From Oikopleura dioica (Eukaryota; Chordata; Appendicularia; Copelata; Oikopleuridae): a stretch of DNA of 64,000 bases. A program made the translations under genes and the position numbers. Positions 8,786-20,519 of the stretch are shown here, one piece after another. Each line of letters begins with the position of its first letter. Within the stretch, counting starts at the first letter, position 1. Under the pieces are notes generated by a model. It was not told the origin of the DNA. It was given only the letters and a program-made list of their open reading frames with translations, and searched no databases. Location: positions 622,501-686,500 of the forward strand of contig OU015566.1 of assembly GCA_907165135.1 (NCBI GenBank). Direction: 5' to 3'.

Positions 8786-10712
8786 TTATTGATATTGGTT
8801 CGGCATAAAAGTCACAAGAAGTTGGAAAACAAGGAGGACCAAACTGAAAATTGCCAGAGCTCCAGATCGTAGATAAACATACCAAGGAGCGAGGAGGAAA
8901 GATCCGTACTGATTCAGGTCGAACCAGGCCACAACTTAAAATAGATTTACCTCATTTGTGATGCCCGCATAAAACCTACGAAAAGCATAGTAGACGCCAG
9001 TTATACTGCCACCGATTCCGAGCAATTTGCCAGGGTTATTATAATAGACGCCGCATAAGACAGAACAGGCCAGGGCAAAAATCGACATAACAACACTCCA
9101 ACCATAGCCGGGAAAGGATCTCCTGAAAATCGCCGAAGACAGGATGCAGCGAAATGTTTGAAAATTCAGGCAAAAGCCGGCTATTCCTCGAAAAAAGATG
9201 AGAATGCAGGAGATCAAGTATTCTGGCTTGTCGAAGCTTAAATTTGTATACCCTTTTTGAAGGCGATTGTTGTCTTACTCGAAATGTTCGACAAAATTTT
9301 GATAGACACGGCTTTTGTCGCCTGGATAAGTTGCAATGAAGGTCAGTCCGATGATCAAATTGGTACTTTGGCAAAGCTAGCATAGTGTTAACCAGGTTTA
9401 AAAGGATTAAACCAATTTTTGGAAGTGGAATTTTGATAACCAATAAGATTGCTGTATTAAGCCTATCGGCCAATCAAAACCCTGATCCAAAAAATCACTT
9501 CCAAACTTTGGTTTTACCCGTTTTAATTCTAAGTTTCTTACAATTTGTGACAAAACAATGTCAGTTCTCGTGTGGTTCCTATTCTTGTTGTCCTTGAGCA
9601 CTGATCTAGAATCAATAAAATTGATCGAAAAAGGGGATTTCTTACAAAATATTGGGCATATAAGTGCAATTGTAAAAAATCGCCGGGAAGCAAGTATAAG
9701 TCCATTTTATCAAAGGATAGTATGATTGCTCGTTTTCATCAAAAAGATCGAAATATCCGAGTTTTCCCCAAACAGACGCTTTCCAGAAAAGAATAATCGA
9801 AATAATTATCGTGCTCGGGAGACCAAAAACGGTGGTGAGGCGGGTGAAAAAGACGGATGATTTCTTGTTGACGAGGAATATCAGTAGAATGCAATAAAAA
9901 GGAATGGTCCAGTTGAGATCCCAAGAAGGATGAAAGGTCTCTGGAACTTTGAATTGATCGTTTGAAATTCCGGCGGCAAAAGTCGAGTTGTCGTCTTCCA
10001 TAATCGTCACCATTCTTGTGTTCTTCGCCGAGTGAATCGTATAAGAGGATAGGACAAAATAATAAAGCGATCGGCAGATAAACAAATAAATCGAGCAAAT
10101 CGAAAAGAGCACCAAAATGCTTCCTACAATCACACAGACGATTCCAGCTGTTTTGCCGAATTTGTGTTCGACGATAAGAGAAAGCTCAGGAATTTCATTT
10201 TTTCCGATTGTCGGAATTTTACCAACGCATTTTTCGGCTTCACTAAAAATTGCCACTCTTAGTTTCGGGTCTTTATTCAGTCTCTGATAGTCGAATTTAG
10301 GCCTGAACCCTTTCCCAATGTACGAATACCCAACCACTTTCAAAATCGCCGCTAAAATGCAAGTCGCCACGGATCCATTTGACCAGCACCAGGGAAGTGT
10401 GAAAAAACTACTTCCCTGACCAGCGATGTAAAGAGAAATTGTCGTGACAAAATCTCCATTTTGAGCGACAGACTTGATTGCATCGAAGGAGAGGGCGGAT
10501 GAATGACGAATTTCGGAAATGATCCGCGTGGAGAGATTCCGAAAATGAGAAAAATAAGGGTCATCTTTTTTGGAAATTGATTTTTCAGTTGACTGTCTGC
10601 TGAAAACGCTGCTTGCTGAAATTACCCGAAATCAAAAATGAGATAAAAATCAAGTTTAACTGTCAGAAGGCGTTCGGGGCGATTCTTGATGCTGAAGAAT
10701 TTTCTTCTTTCT
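8786..10712 (-). CDS. Amino-acid transporter, AAAP/Aa_trans family, copy A
   Basis: A multi-exon multi-pass membrane protein of the amino acid/auxin permease superfamily (SLC32/36/38-like), expected to move amino acids across a membrane. The N-terminal part reads GDFVTTISLYIAGQGSSFFT, the first-helix signature of the family, then repeated hydrophobic segments (FGLPSTIIISIILFW; FPGYGWSVVMSIFALACSVL) and the closing helix SGALAIFSLVLLVFQLL. Stop is at 8786-8788. Introns are mostly 40-50 bp GT-AG. An N-terminal exon joins at 10617 in the same phase as in copies B and C, but I find no ATG in it; a further 5' exon is likely. It is the most diverged of three tandem paralogues, with an extra stretch near GKGFRPKFDYQR. 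Substrate cannot be inferred. Confidence 0.82.
9390..9545. repeat. Small inverted-repeat element in a transporter intron
   Basis: Imperfect terminal inverted repeats (AACCAGGTTTAAAAGGATTA at the left against TTTTACCCGTTTTAATTCTA at the right, with GGAAGTG and CACTTCC inside them) bound about 150 bp that form most of one intron of transporter copy A. It contains CCAAT boxes, as the common MITE of this window does, but its ends differ. Confidence 0.45.
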
Positions 10713-10918
10713 CTGAATTCTCTTATTCTTTTTTTATCAAAATTATTCGTGATTAAAATTTTAGGATGCTTAGATTTTAAAAACTTGCCGAATCCATTTT
10801 TCTCTACTTCCTGTCTTGTTTAAATCAAAGCAATCATAAGTCTCAATTGAATTGATTGTTTTTTACGGAAAATGATAAAATTAGACATTAAAGATTTTAT
10901 CTTATGTTCATGTTTTCG

Positions 10919-12729
10919 CTAGTTTTTATCAGTTAAAATGATGATAAATTGCAGAACAAGAAGAATCACACTGAAAATAAACAGAGCTCCGGATCGCAAC
11001 CAAACGTACCAAGGAGAATCGGCATATTTTTCGGCTTGTTTCAGATCAAAAATTCCGATCACTAAAATTATTTAAAAAACATAGCGTCAAGAAGAAAACT
11101 TACATGAGGCAAAGTACAAGCCGCAGATGCTCCCGACAATACTCAAAACGGTGCCGGGTTTGTTGTAAAACATTGCGCAGAGAACGGAGAGTCCGATAAC
11201 GAAAACTGACAAGAAAATGCTGTATGCATATCCAGGAAAGACTTTCTTGAAAACAGCTCCAGAAATGAACGTCCGGCAAACTTGAAAGCACAAAGAATAA
11301 GAACCAACGAATCGAAAAATCATCAGCGCGAAGCAAACCAATGTTGCTTCTTTTGAGTCTCTTTAATTGAGGACAATTCTTGAGCTTCAAATTGTCCGTT
11401 TTTTTTTTCAGAAAAAATCCATGCCTAATATGCTCGACAAAGTTTTCGGAAACTTTGCTTCTATCGCCGGGAAAAGTCCAAACAAAAGTCAGGCCAATCA
11501 CGACGTTGAAAATTTGACAGAGCTTAAAATGTATGTCATTTAGTGTTTGCCGCCGGGAACTTACAATTTGAGAAATGAAAATATCCTTCTTCGTGTGTCC
11601 TCGATTCTTGTTGTCTTTGATAACCGCCCTAAAATTATATTATCCGTCATTTTGCTCTATTAAAAAAACTTACATGAGCAGGGGCATATAACTAAAAGTA
11701 TAAAAAATCGCGGGAAAGCAGGTCAAATCGCCACTGATGACTGGATAGGGAGGAATCTTCTGATTTATTTCTTTCCACTCGGAGGCTTTCCAAAAAAGAA
11801 TAATGGAGATGATGATTGTGCTTGGAAGTCCAAAAATAGCTGCTATTCTGGAGAAGAAAATTGACGATTTTACGTTGACGATGAAAATGATGACGACCAA
11901 GAATAGCGGAATGGTGCCAGTGAGACTCCAGTAAGAAGAGAAAGATTCTTCGACAGAGAAATTTTGGGATATATTTCTGAAGAATCAAAAAAAGTCATTT
12001 CCTCGTTAACCTTACTGTAATTCATTTTCATGAGCAATCTCGTAGCATCCTAGGCCAAACCAATATAGAGAATTGGATAAGTTGATATAACTTGCGAGCA
12101 AAGCACCAAAAACTTGCAGAAATGCGAAAATCAAGCAAACAAGTCCCCAGTTGCGACCAAATTTATAATCGACGATCATTGACAGTTCTGGTAACTCGTC
12201 TTTTTCAAGCGTGGGGATCAAGCCGACGCATTTTTCGCTCTCGGAAAATATCGTGATTCCGATGTAGGTGTAGCCGAAGACTTTGATGATCGCTGTCAAG
12301 AGACAGGTAAGGATGGAGCCATTGGCCTTTTTATGAGTTTTCATGATGAAAAGTTTTTTAAGAGAATTTTCTTAAAAACTCGTTTCCACATCCAAGGAAT
12401 GGCGAAAAATCCATTTGCTTGGCCTGCAACAAAGAGCGAAACCACCGTCGTGAAGTCACCATTTTTCGCAACTTTTTTAAGCGACTGTAAAGAAGCAACA
12501 GAAGCATCTCGGATCGAGGAAATAATTCGGGTCGAGAGAGTCCGGAATCTAGAGGGCTCTTGAGTTGCATCAGTGGATTCCGTTGTGGATCTTTTTGTGA
12601 ACACGCTGTCGGCTAAATTAGGCCATGACTATTATCTGTAGTTCAAAAAGCCAAAAAATTCCCTTCTACAATGTTTTTACCTTCAGATGTATTCCGAAAG
12701 CTCAGAATTTTGTCTTCTAGCATTTTCAT
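10919..12729 (-). CDS. Amino-acid transporter, AAAP/Aa_trans family, copy B
   Basis: Second of three tandem paralogues. Start at 12729 (MKMLEDKILSFRNTSEG), parallel to copy C's N-terminus, with a phase-1 intron at the same place. Family signature GDFTTVVSLFVAGQANGFF; later SEKCVGLIPTLEKDELPEL, FGLPSTIIISIILFW, FPGYAYSIFLSVFVIG, and the final helix ending FIIILTDKN at 10919. Between IPWMWK and ANGSIL (about 12335-12395) copies A and C are continuous, but here there is a 59-bp insertion that shifts the frame; no GT-AG pair removes it cleanly. Either a non-canonical intron is spliced out or this copy is damaged. Apart from that the exons are open and the introns short. Confidence 0.8.
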
Positions 12730-13013
12730 ATCAAATGCGCGGTCACAAAAATCTCTTTTTTTCTCTTAGTCAATAAGTATTTTTCGTCATTTCCGCCCTC
12801 CAAGAAACAGAATGTTACCATGATGGGCTTTTGGGTGCTTGTAGTGGTGCTTGTCATCAGTAAAGCACCACGGAAAGTGCCTAAAAGAACCAAAAATCCA
12901 TCTAAATTGTATCAAGATTATTTTTGTAAGAATCGCTATTTTCTCAGGAATTTTGACGTTCGAAGCAAATTGTTTGATTTCATTTACCATGTTTTTTATT
13001 AAGCAATTAACAA

Positions 13014-14717
13014 TTAATCAATTGCAGAAAAAGTAACAATGAATTGAAGAATGATGAAAATAACGCTGAGAACAACAAGGACTCCGGATCGAAGTAAAAC
13101 ATACCATGGTGATTTTTTGAATGAATCTTCTTTTCTCGCGTCAAAAACAGCAACCACTAAAACAGTCAAGCATTTTTCTTTTAAAGTTCTCACTTGAGCA
13201 AAAATACAAGCCAGTGATACTGCCAACGAGACTGAGAACACTTCCAGGCTTATTATTAAAAACTGCGCAAACAACCGAAAGTCCAATAACAACCATCGAC
13301 AGCAAAATGCTGTAACCATATCCAGGAAAGATTTTTCTGAAAAAAGCGCCAGAAAGAAATGTTCGAAACGCATGAAAATTCATCGAATAAGCTCCAATGA
13401 ATCGAAGAAACATCAAACCAAAGCAAAGAATTGTTGCGACTTTTGAGTCGCGGAAATTTTCGACAAAGTTTTGAGAGATTTCGCTTTTATCGCCCGGAAA
13501 CGTGAGGAGAAATGTCAAGCCGACGATAATGTTGAGACTTTGACTCAGCTAGAATTCGTAAGTAAGCTATTTTTTGCTTGTATCTTACAATTTGAGATAT
13601 AACAATGTCTCTTCTGGTGTGTTTTCTGTTTTCAACGTCCTTGAGAATTGACCTAAAAATGAAATTTATAATGAGAGAATATTTTGGCTGAAATTTCAAA
13701 CTTACATGAGCAAAGGCATGAATGAAGAAACATAAAATGCTGCAGGCCAACAAGTCAGAGCGTCACTGAAAATCGGATACGGCTGAGTTTTCGAGTCGTT
13801 TTGAGACGCCCAAGGTGAGGCCTTCCAAAAAAGAACACAACATATGATCAAGGTGCTTGGCAAACCAACAGCAGCTACCAGTCTGGAGAAGAATACTGAA
13901 GATTTTACGTTCATGAAGAAAATGATCAGGATCAAGAAAAGAGGGACTGTGCCAGTAAGGGTCCAGTGGTTCGAGAAAGAAGAATCAGTCGTGAATGCCG
14001 TTGTTTTTATCAAGTTTGTTGTAATATTTTCGGAGCTCTCCAAGTACTTGCTAATCAAAGGTCGATTTCAATTTATAAATTTGATTATTTTTACCTTTCT
14101 TGGGAAATCTCGAAGCAACCGAGAATAAAATAATAAAGAGAAAAAGACAAATTGATATAACTCGTCAAAATCGTCCCGAAAACATGCAAAGCTGAAAAAG
14201 CGACGCAAAGCAAGCCCCACTTTCTTCCATATTTGTAATCAATTATGAATGAAATATCAGGCAGCTCATCTTTTCCAAGACTTGGAATCAAGCCGACATG
14301 TCTCTCGCTCATCTCAAAAACAGTAATTCCAATAAACGAATATGCAAAAATCGTCAAAAAAGCAAGCAAAAGACACGGCACCAGCGATCCGTTCGCCCAG
14401 ACCCAAGGAATCGTAAAGAATCCATTCCCCTGCCCGGCTGTGACAAGAGAGACGATGGTGATGAAATCGCCATTTCTGGCGACTCTTTTGATTGATTCGA
14501 TCGATTGCTGGGAAACACGTCGGATGGATGAGAGGATTTGAGTTGAAACATTTCGGCTTTTTCGAGTCCTTGGAGCGTTTCTTGTAGATAGGGTTCCAGA
14601 TCTCTCTGTAAAAACACTTTCAGCTAAAAACGGACGGATTTTTCGACAAATTTGAAGATCTTTATTTGTACCTTCTGAAGCGTTTCTCGAAACAGGGTGA
14701 TTTTTGTCTCTTTCCAT
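13014..14717 (-). CDS. Amino-acid transporter, AAAP/Aa_trans family, copy C
   Basis: The clearest of the three tandem copies. Start MERDKNHPVSRNASEG at 14717; a short intron (about 14630-14672) follows, then a large exon with FITIVSLVTAGQGNGFF and IPWVWANGS, the AAAP first-helix region. Further exons carry GLPSTLIICCVLFW, SQSLNIIVGLTFLLTFPGDK, FPGYGYSILLSMVVIG and the last helix VLLRSGVLVVLSVIFI, ending FSAID at 13014. I count six or seven exons with GT-AG introns of about 45 bp. The predicted 10-11 membrane segments fit the family. The cytosolic N-terminus is Ser/Arg-rich. The three copies probably arose by tandem duplication and may differ in substrate or tissue. Confidence 0.88.
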
Positions 14718-15096
14718 GAGCTATCTTACTTTGTTCGATTTTTTTTTTCACTAAATCAAAAATTCTACTTTGGCGTAGTCGAAAAATTCATTTCCGCTTT
14801 AAGTTTTGTTACAAATATATTTGAGTTAATATCGAGTCAAAACAACTTTGCACAACGAATTCACTTGCATATCAATTTTCGATTTTTTTTTTAATTTTCT
14901 TCTTTTGATATTATATCTATGATATAAAAAACGATTACTCTTTTTAAGGTTTGATGAGGAGGTTATTCTTTTTATTGAAGAAATTTGCATATTCTTTTAT
15001 TTTCTTTATCTCCTTTCAGTCAAACCTTGTGTCTAAGTTGTGAACAATGAAAGCGAAAACTTATTGGGAAAGGTTTTTATTTTAATTTTCGACGAT
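14718..15096. other. Intergenic, AT-rich, no gene seen
   Basis: Separates transporter C from the 3' end of the aminotransferase gene. AT-rich with homopolymer runs. Both neighbours are on the minus strand, so the 5' control region of transporter C should be here. Confidence 0.6.
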
Positions 15097-15329
15097 TCAG
15101 AATAGTTTTGGCGTTGCATCTTTGACGACATCCACCAATCTGTCGAGATCTGATTTGTTTGTGTAGCAATTGACACTTATTCGCATCCACATATCACTGA
15201 AAAGACAGATAGAGATCATTATTCATTTCCTTATTTTCGTACCCGTTCGTCGTAGTAACTGCAACGACCAAATTATAGTTCGCCAATAATTGAAGAATTA
15301 TTCTGTCGGTAATCGCAATTCCTTTCAGT
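15097..15329 (-). other. Aminotransferase 3' cassette 2 (distal, two exons)
   Basis: Exon 15329-15243 and exon 15196-15097 join through a GT-AG intron and enter in the same phase 2 as cassette 1. They encode GIAITDRIILQLL and then NGDMWMRISVNCYTN, parallel to cassette 1's NGDNYLRISVNCYNS, ending ATPKLF. All splice sites look usable, so this could be an alternative end of the enzyme, or a relic of a duplicated gene. Confidence 0.6.
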
Positions 15330-16824
15330 CTTAAAAAACCCACGTTTGAGAAAAACAAAAGAGAAATTTTTTTCGATTAAATCACAAATCAAGAATTTTC
15401 TTCATTCCCTCAACCAGTTTATCCATATCACCAAAGGAATTATAGCAATTAACAGAAATTCGAAGATAGTTATCACCGTTAAAAGCCTTGATCTTCGCCG
15501 CAACTCTTTTTTCAAACATTATTTCTTTGAATAATGTTTCGGCTGAATCAGTGCTAGAATAAGCTTTTGTATTGAAAAGTGAGTTGCTTTTTTCTTACTC
15601 TGGATATCGATCTGTCCGCGGGAGTTTGACGATTTTCATAAAAGGAGCTTCCATCGAAGCAGGAACTGGGTACATTGAGCAGCCAGCTTCTTCACAAAGC
15701 CGTTTTCTCCCGTATTCGAAGAGTTCGGCGGCGTGGGCGTGGAGGTTTTCAAAGCCAAGGTCTTCAAGAATATAGGGACTTTCGATCAATGATTTCGAAC
15801 CTGAATGATATTTGAGCGAAACTGGAATCGTAAAGAAATTGGAGTAGTCGTCAGTTCCTTGCTGAAAAAACTTCTCATGGAGGGTTCCTTTGTACAGATG
15901 ACTCGTTGTCAGCGGCTCGAGAATCGAATGAAACTTCGGGTCAGCCCAGAGAATCGCCGCTCCGCGAGGGGTGTATGCCCATTTGTGAAGATTTCCGACA
16001 TAGAAATCGGCGCCAAGCGTGTCCAGGTGGAGGTCGATTTGACCTGGCGCATGAGCGCCGTCGATAATGACGATGATGTTTCGCTTTTTGCACTCAGCTA
16101 AAAATAATAAACGATAAAAATCGCCATTGAACGAACCAATAAGACGCTGAATCGGAAAAACCAGCGCGGAAGCCGAAGAAATATGATCAATAATCGCCAA
16201 ATCCAAGTCTTCATTCGCATCCATCACCTCCGTAAACGCCTTTACCACCTCATCTTCTGATTCAATCGGTATGTTAACCTCAACTTCCGCAACTTCGCAG
16301 CCCCATCTCGTCCGATGCAAATCGGTCATATTTCGCATGGCATTGTAAGTGTGACTGTTGATGAGAATTTTCTTGGTTTTTGGAAAGCAGTTGACGATGG
16401 TGTTGACTCCCTGGGTGGTGTTTTTGACGAGAACGAGGTTTTCTACTGATGAATGGACGAAATCAGCAGCGCATTTGCACGCTTCCTGTTTCGTGGCTAC
16501 ACAAAAAATACAGAGAAATTGACAGTAGCTCGTCTTGGGAAGAAAGTTTAGCCCGATCCTTGTAATACTCGAGCGCGTTGTTTCGAAAATGATCATCTGG
16601 AAATCTTTCAGCTTCATCAAGCAACTCTTTTTTTCTGTCCAAAACAACCTGAAATACAAAGAAAAGACAATAACTTTAAAAATTTTGAATGAAAAGAATC
16701 GTCTTCTTATAATTTAACGTCTCTTTTTTACCTTGGGAACAGCTCCATAACTCCCATGATTGAGAAAAGTATTCTTGTCGAAATCAAGCAGGAAATCCTC
16801 TCTATAATCTTTTGAAAACACCAT
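15097..16824 (-). CDS. Class V PLP aminotransferase, isopenicillin-N-epimerase-like
   Basis: A pyridoxal-phosphate enzyme of the class V (NifS/isopenicillin N epimerase-like) group; the substrate is not predictable. The start at 16824 reads MVFSKDYREDF, followed by FLNHGSYGAVPK, the hallmark N-terminal block of isopenicillin-N-epimerase homologues. Then LVLVKNTTQGVN, IIDHISSASALVFPIQ, DGAHAPGQIDL (PLP ring Asp) and GNLHKWAYTPRGAAILW (Schiff-base Lys). A 39-bp GT-AG intron (about 16099-16137) is in frame and easily missed. The intron before ATKQEACKC has no GT donor that keeps frame; a GG donor after YYKD would. The shared exons end at 15599 and can join in frame to either of two 3' cassettes (15382-15553 or 15329-15243 plus 15196-15097). 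Homologues are best known in bacteria and fungi, so old transfer is conceivable. Confidence 0.87.
15382..15553 (-). other. Aminotransferase 3' cassette 1 (proximal)
   Basis: A single terminal exon joined through a 45-bp GT-AG intron. It encodes a C-terminal piece containing NGDNYLRISVNCYNS and ending KKILDL, with a stop at 15382-15384. This is the C-terminal small domain of the aminotransferase fold. Confidence 0.65.
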
Positions 16825-17224
16825 TTTGGAAGAAAAAATGAAGTAATGGGTGTGTCAGTTGGATAAGCTGACAAAGGGAAATGAGCTTTGCAAATTCTGT
16901 TTACACAAGGTGTCAACTGGCTCCGGGCATAAAAATTTTCCCAAAGCAGTTGAAGATCTAGAGATTCAAAGCTTCGTTAAAATTAAATAGTTTATATACA
17001 AAAGATTGAATTTGAATAAAACATGAATTTGTCATGGACCATGACTCATGGTAGTTCAGTGGCTCCTCATAGTTCTTCAATAGTCGAATCTTCTGATCAT
17101 TCTTTATGTCATCTGAGATTTGACGTCTTTGTTCTTTGAAACTGCACCTTTTGAAATTTCTTATCTTTATTTATCATTTTCAGATTACTTGTGAACAAAG
17201 AACAAAGAAAATTTAATATAATAA
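16825..17224. other. Intergenic, nothing recognised
   Basis: Upstream of the aminotransferase start. AT-rich, no ORF with coding character and no clear inverted repeat. Likely holds the aminotransferase promoter. Confidence 0.5.
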
Positions 17225-17413
17225 TCATAGATTCAGATAAGTTTTCAGGAGACGTTCTTCCATTCGACCCGTGATTCGTTGGCACACGTTGATAAGGCGG
17301 TATCGAAGTCGTCTCATCTCACAGCCATCGAGAATCCCGAGCTGAAAGACAATTAAATCGTATCTTTTGTTAATATTGTCCCTAAACCGGCAATTGTTTC
17401 TTGTATCTGCCAT
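17225..17413 (-). CDS. Small ORF, unrecognised
   Basis: A 62-codon frame starting MADTRNNCRFR and ending KTYLNL. The C-terminal 38 residues are Arg- and Leu-rich and look helical (CEMRRLRYRLINVCQRITGR). A pyrimidine tract and CAG at about 17344 resemble a 3' splice site; removing 39 bp from GACAAT to CAG would keep the frame with a GA donor. No family recognised, and the short length leaves real doubt that it is a gene. Confidence 0.3.
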   Translation of the reverse strand: MADTRNNCRFRDNINKRYDLIVFQLGILDGCEMRRLRYRLINVCQRITGRMEERLLKTYLNL

Positions 17414-17968
17414 TTTCGCAAAAATATCTCATCAAAAAAGTCGTGTCGGAAGCAGCCACGGTGGCCAAAAATAAACCTAGAACGTTTCTTTTCTGTCTTC
17501 CTCTACGCCCATTTGAAATTGGGTTTATTGACATTTTCTTATTTCATAAAATCTATTTACATAAACCATCGCATTTTCCATTTTTGTTGATTCTTCTGAT
17601 TCAATACACAATCAATAATCCGCGAAACGCCTCATTGTTGCTTTCACTAGAGATTTGAGAGATTCTAGAGCCACAGCCGTCTGGGCCTCTTTTTTCGACC
17701 CTCCTTTTTCATTATAAACAAAGGAATTTGCAAGCCATTGTGAATTTAGCTCTATTCTGATAATCAGACCACCTGTAAGCAGAGCTGATTAGATGCAGCG
17801 CAATTATCACCATGAACCTTTCTTTCTCATTTTCCCAAAAAGCAGAGACTCGAAATACTCAATTTTCAGACCAAAAGGTGGATGGGAAAACAATATGTCT
17901 AGGGTCTACATTGGGGGAAATAAACTCATCCATTTTATTTGTTGATAATTACGAGCAATCAAATCAAC

Positions 17969-18473
17969 GGGTGGTCTAGGAGGTGGTCGCGAGGGCTTGA
18001 TATCATAAATTTTGAGCCGGAAAGATTAGCGTTTTCACAGACTTTGAAAAAATTTATGAAATCGATAAGTGAGGAGTTTTAATTCACAAAAAAAAATTAA
18101 TTTAAAACTTATTTTCGAATTTATTTCTTGATGAAATACTGCAATGACGCCCTTAACTCATTTATGAAAAGGTTTATTTTTGAACTTTGATATTTGCTCC
18201 AATTTTCTTCAAAACTTGCTTCAAAGGAGAGTTACTTTTGATTGTCAATTGAACTTTTTTCTCTGAATTATCAATAAAATTTTATATCCAATAAACATAT
18301 AAAAACTTATCCTGGTCAACAACTTTGGTGAAGATAAAAGTAGTTCAAGAGCAAGTTCGAATGTTTCATGATTCGACTGATTTCGCCAAAATCTATCATC
18401 CTCCGACGTAGACAAATTGTTTTCCCCACCAGAGACGGTATCTACCCGGCTCGCCAAAGCGAGTAGACCACCC
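17969..18473. repeat. Candidate MITE, about 505 bp
   Basis: The left end reads GGGTGGTCTA and the right end TAGACCACCC, a perfect 10-bp inverted pair. The right end is followed by TTAA (18474-18477) as in piggyBac-type insertions, but the left flank is TCAA with one more base between, so the target duplication is not clean. The remaining intergenic DNA from 17414 to 18865 is AT-rich with no convincing gene. Confidence 0.33.
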
Positions 18474-18865
18474 TTAAATGGGGGCGTCACTACTTTTTAA
18501 TATCTACAATAATTTTTTTTGGTCACTTTCGAAATTTGGTAGAAGAGATTTTTTTTCTAGAGCTTGAGAAACAACTATTAAATTTGATTGAAATTCTCCT
18601 CAGATTTTACCGTCTGCATATTTGTACAAGGCAAACAACGATTAAGAGTTTCCACATCCGACCAATTCGACCTGACCAGCGGCACTGTAATTCCTCAGTT
18701 CTAGAGACAACTCCCATAGACTCTCATGATAACGAGGTCGAAAAAATGAAAGAAGAGAAAAATAAATTGTGAATAAGGATGGTCTTAAAATTTCGTACAC
18801 GCTCGAAATTTTCGAGTCGAAAATCGCTCCAAAATCTTCAAAAATCCAAATTTTTTCAGAGAAAA

Positions 18866-20519
18866 ATGCGTTTGTCGACAGCGATTCTAGCTTCGATCCC
18901 CCTCTGTTCCTCCGACCGCATCCCCAGATCTGCTGGTTCCTGGGGTTATGCAGGTATCCAACCCCCTTTAAACCCGGCCCAATCCGATTCTAGAGCAGGG
19001 AAACGAGTGGGGCGATTCCGTTGCCGCCTGCAATGGAGTTCGACAATCCCCGATCGACATTCCAAAGAAAGTCTCTACCGCTGAGTTTCAGCCGTTTGAA
19101 TTGACGAATTTCGATGAAGAGCAAAAATGGACTCTGGTGAATAACGGCCATGCCGTCCAAATGACTGCTTCAGAGCCTTTGTAAGTACTTCGAAGAATAT
19201 TTACTTTTCTCAAATCGATAAAAACGATTCTTTTCAGAAACATGAAGACAAACGGCGGAGCTCTTCCAGGAGAATACACCCTTGCTCAGTTTCATTTCCA
19301 CTGGGGCTCATCGGACCATGGTGGTTCGGAACACACGCTCGAGGGGGAACAGTTCTTCTCAGAAGTTCACTTGGTTCACTTCAAATCAGAATATGGAACG
19401 ATCGGAGACTCTGTGGACAAATCCGATGGGCTGGCGGTTCTCGGCTTTTTCATTGAAGAGGATGTTACCGCAGAGGTAGATTATCTTAAAAATGAGGGAA
19501 TTATGCAATTAAGGATACACCCCTCGATAATTTCTTCCTAAACATGGTCGGCCAGGCGGTTCAAGATCCAAAGAAGACTTCTGAAATTCAATTCTCCATG
19601 TCTGAAATTCTTCCCTCAACTCTTGACAACTTCTACAGGTACATTTTGAGATCCTCATTTAACGAAGGGATACCCTTAGTAAATGCCGAAAAAGTTCGAA
19701 TTTGACTTTTCCGGTCCCAAAGTTATGATTTTGTCACCTTCGTTGAAATTCAATAGATCTCGCGGTTTTTTCGCCGCATTTACGGTCTTTGGAGGGGAAA
19801 ATATACCAACTTGTTAATCTTTTTCTCACGATCACGTGATTTTCAGATATCTTGGAAGTCTGACTACTCCCACCTGCAATGAAGCAGTAGTCTGGACGAA
19901 TTTCAAAGAGCCCCTGAAAATCTCGACAAAGACGAAAGAGTTTATGACTCAATTCGCCAAGGTTTATAAATATCAAAATATATCAACTCATCAATGAAAA
20001 TATTTGCCACAGTCGTTGAAACGCTGAATCAGGACGATCACGGCGCAGAATTGGTGAAAAATTTCCGAAACGTTCAACCTCTTAATGGTCGAGAAGTCAC
20101 TTTCTTTTCCTCGATGGAGAAAATCGTTGCGCCAATGGAACCGGAAATCAAAAGCGGTGGAGAAGAACCAGCTGCGGAGGGAGAAGAGCCAAGTAAGGGC
20201 AAAAAATGGGATGGTGTCCGGAACCGACAAAAATTTCGACAAATTTTGCGTGGGCGGCTACTCAGCTGCCGATTTGCCGGTTTGCCGAATCCAAGCTTCT
20301 TATTGGTTGAAAATTTCCACGCAAAATTTGTCGAATTTTTTTGTTGGTTCCAGACACCTCCTCAAAAAATAGGCTTTTTCGCGATTTTTATTTTCAGAAC
20401 CAATGTGGGCTTGGATCGTTATTGGAGTCAGCTCTGTAGTGTTTCTCGCCGTTGGGGGACTTGTGCTGAAAAAGTGCAAAGATCGAAATAGCGAAGGATA
20501 TGAAGCCGGACAAAACTGA
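18866..20519 (+). CDS. Alpha-carbonic anhydrase, secreted domain with membrane anchor
   Basis: Catalyses CO2 hydration, here predicted as a cell-surface enzyme of the CA9/12/14 layout. Start [14 protein letters not shown] at 18866, six bases after a TTTTTTCAG that could be a trans-splice acceptor; the first exon acts as a signal peptide. Exon 2 has [21 protein letters not shown]; exon 3 has [16 protein letters not shown] and EVHLVHF, giving the three zinc His; later [12 protein letters not shown] holds the Thr-199 region and VQPLNGR closes the fold. An acidic linker ([13 protein letters not shown]) leads to [18 protein letters not shown], a membrane helix, and a short cytosolic tail ending EAGQN. 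Introns are 38-90 bp except one of about 210 bp and one bearing a MITE (20213-20358). AATAAA lies near 20597. Confidence 0.93.
20213..20358 (+). repeat. 146-bp MITE (family M1), copy 1
   Basis: Terminal inverted repeats GGTGTCCGGAACCGACAAA and TTTGTTGGTTCCAGACACC, with a second inner inverted pair AATTTTGCGTGG / CCACGCAAAATT. Contains ATTGGTT (an inverted CCAAT box). Lies in the last intron of the carbonic anhydrase gene. No coding capacity. Confidence 0.85.
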
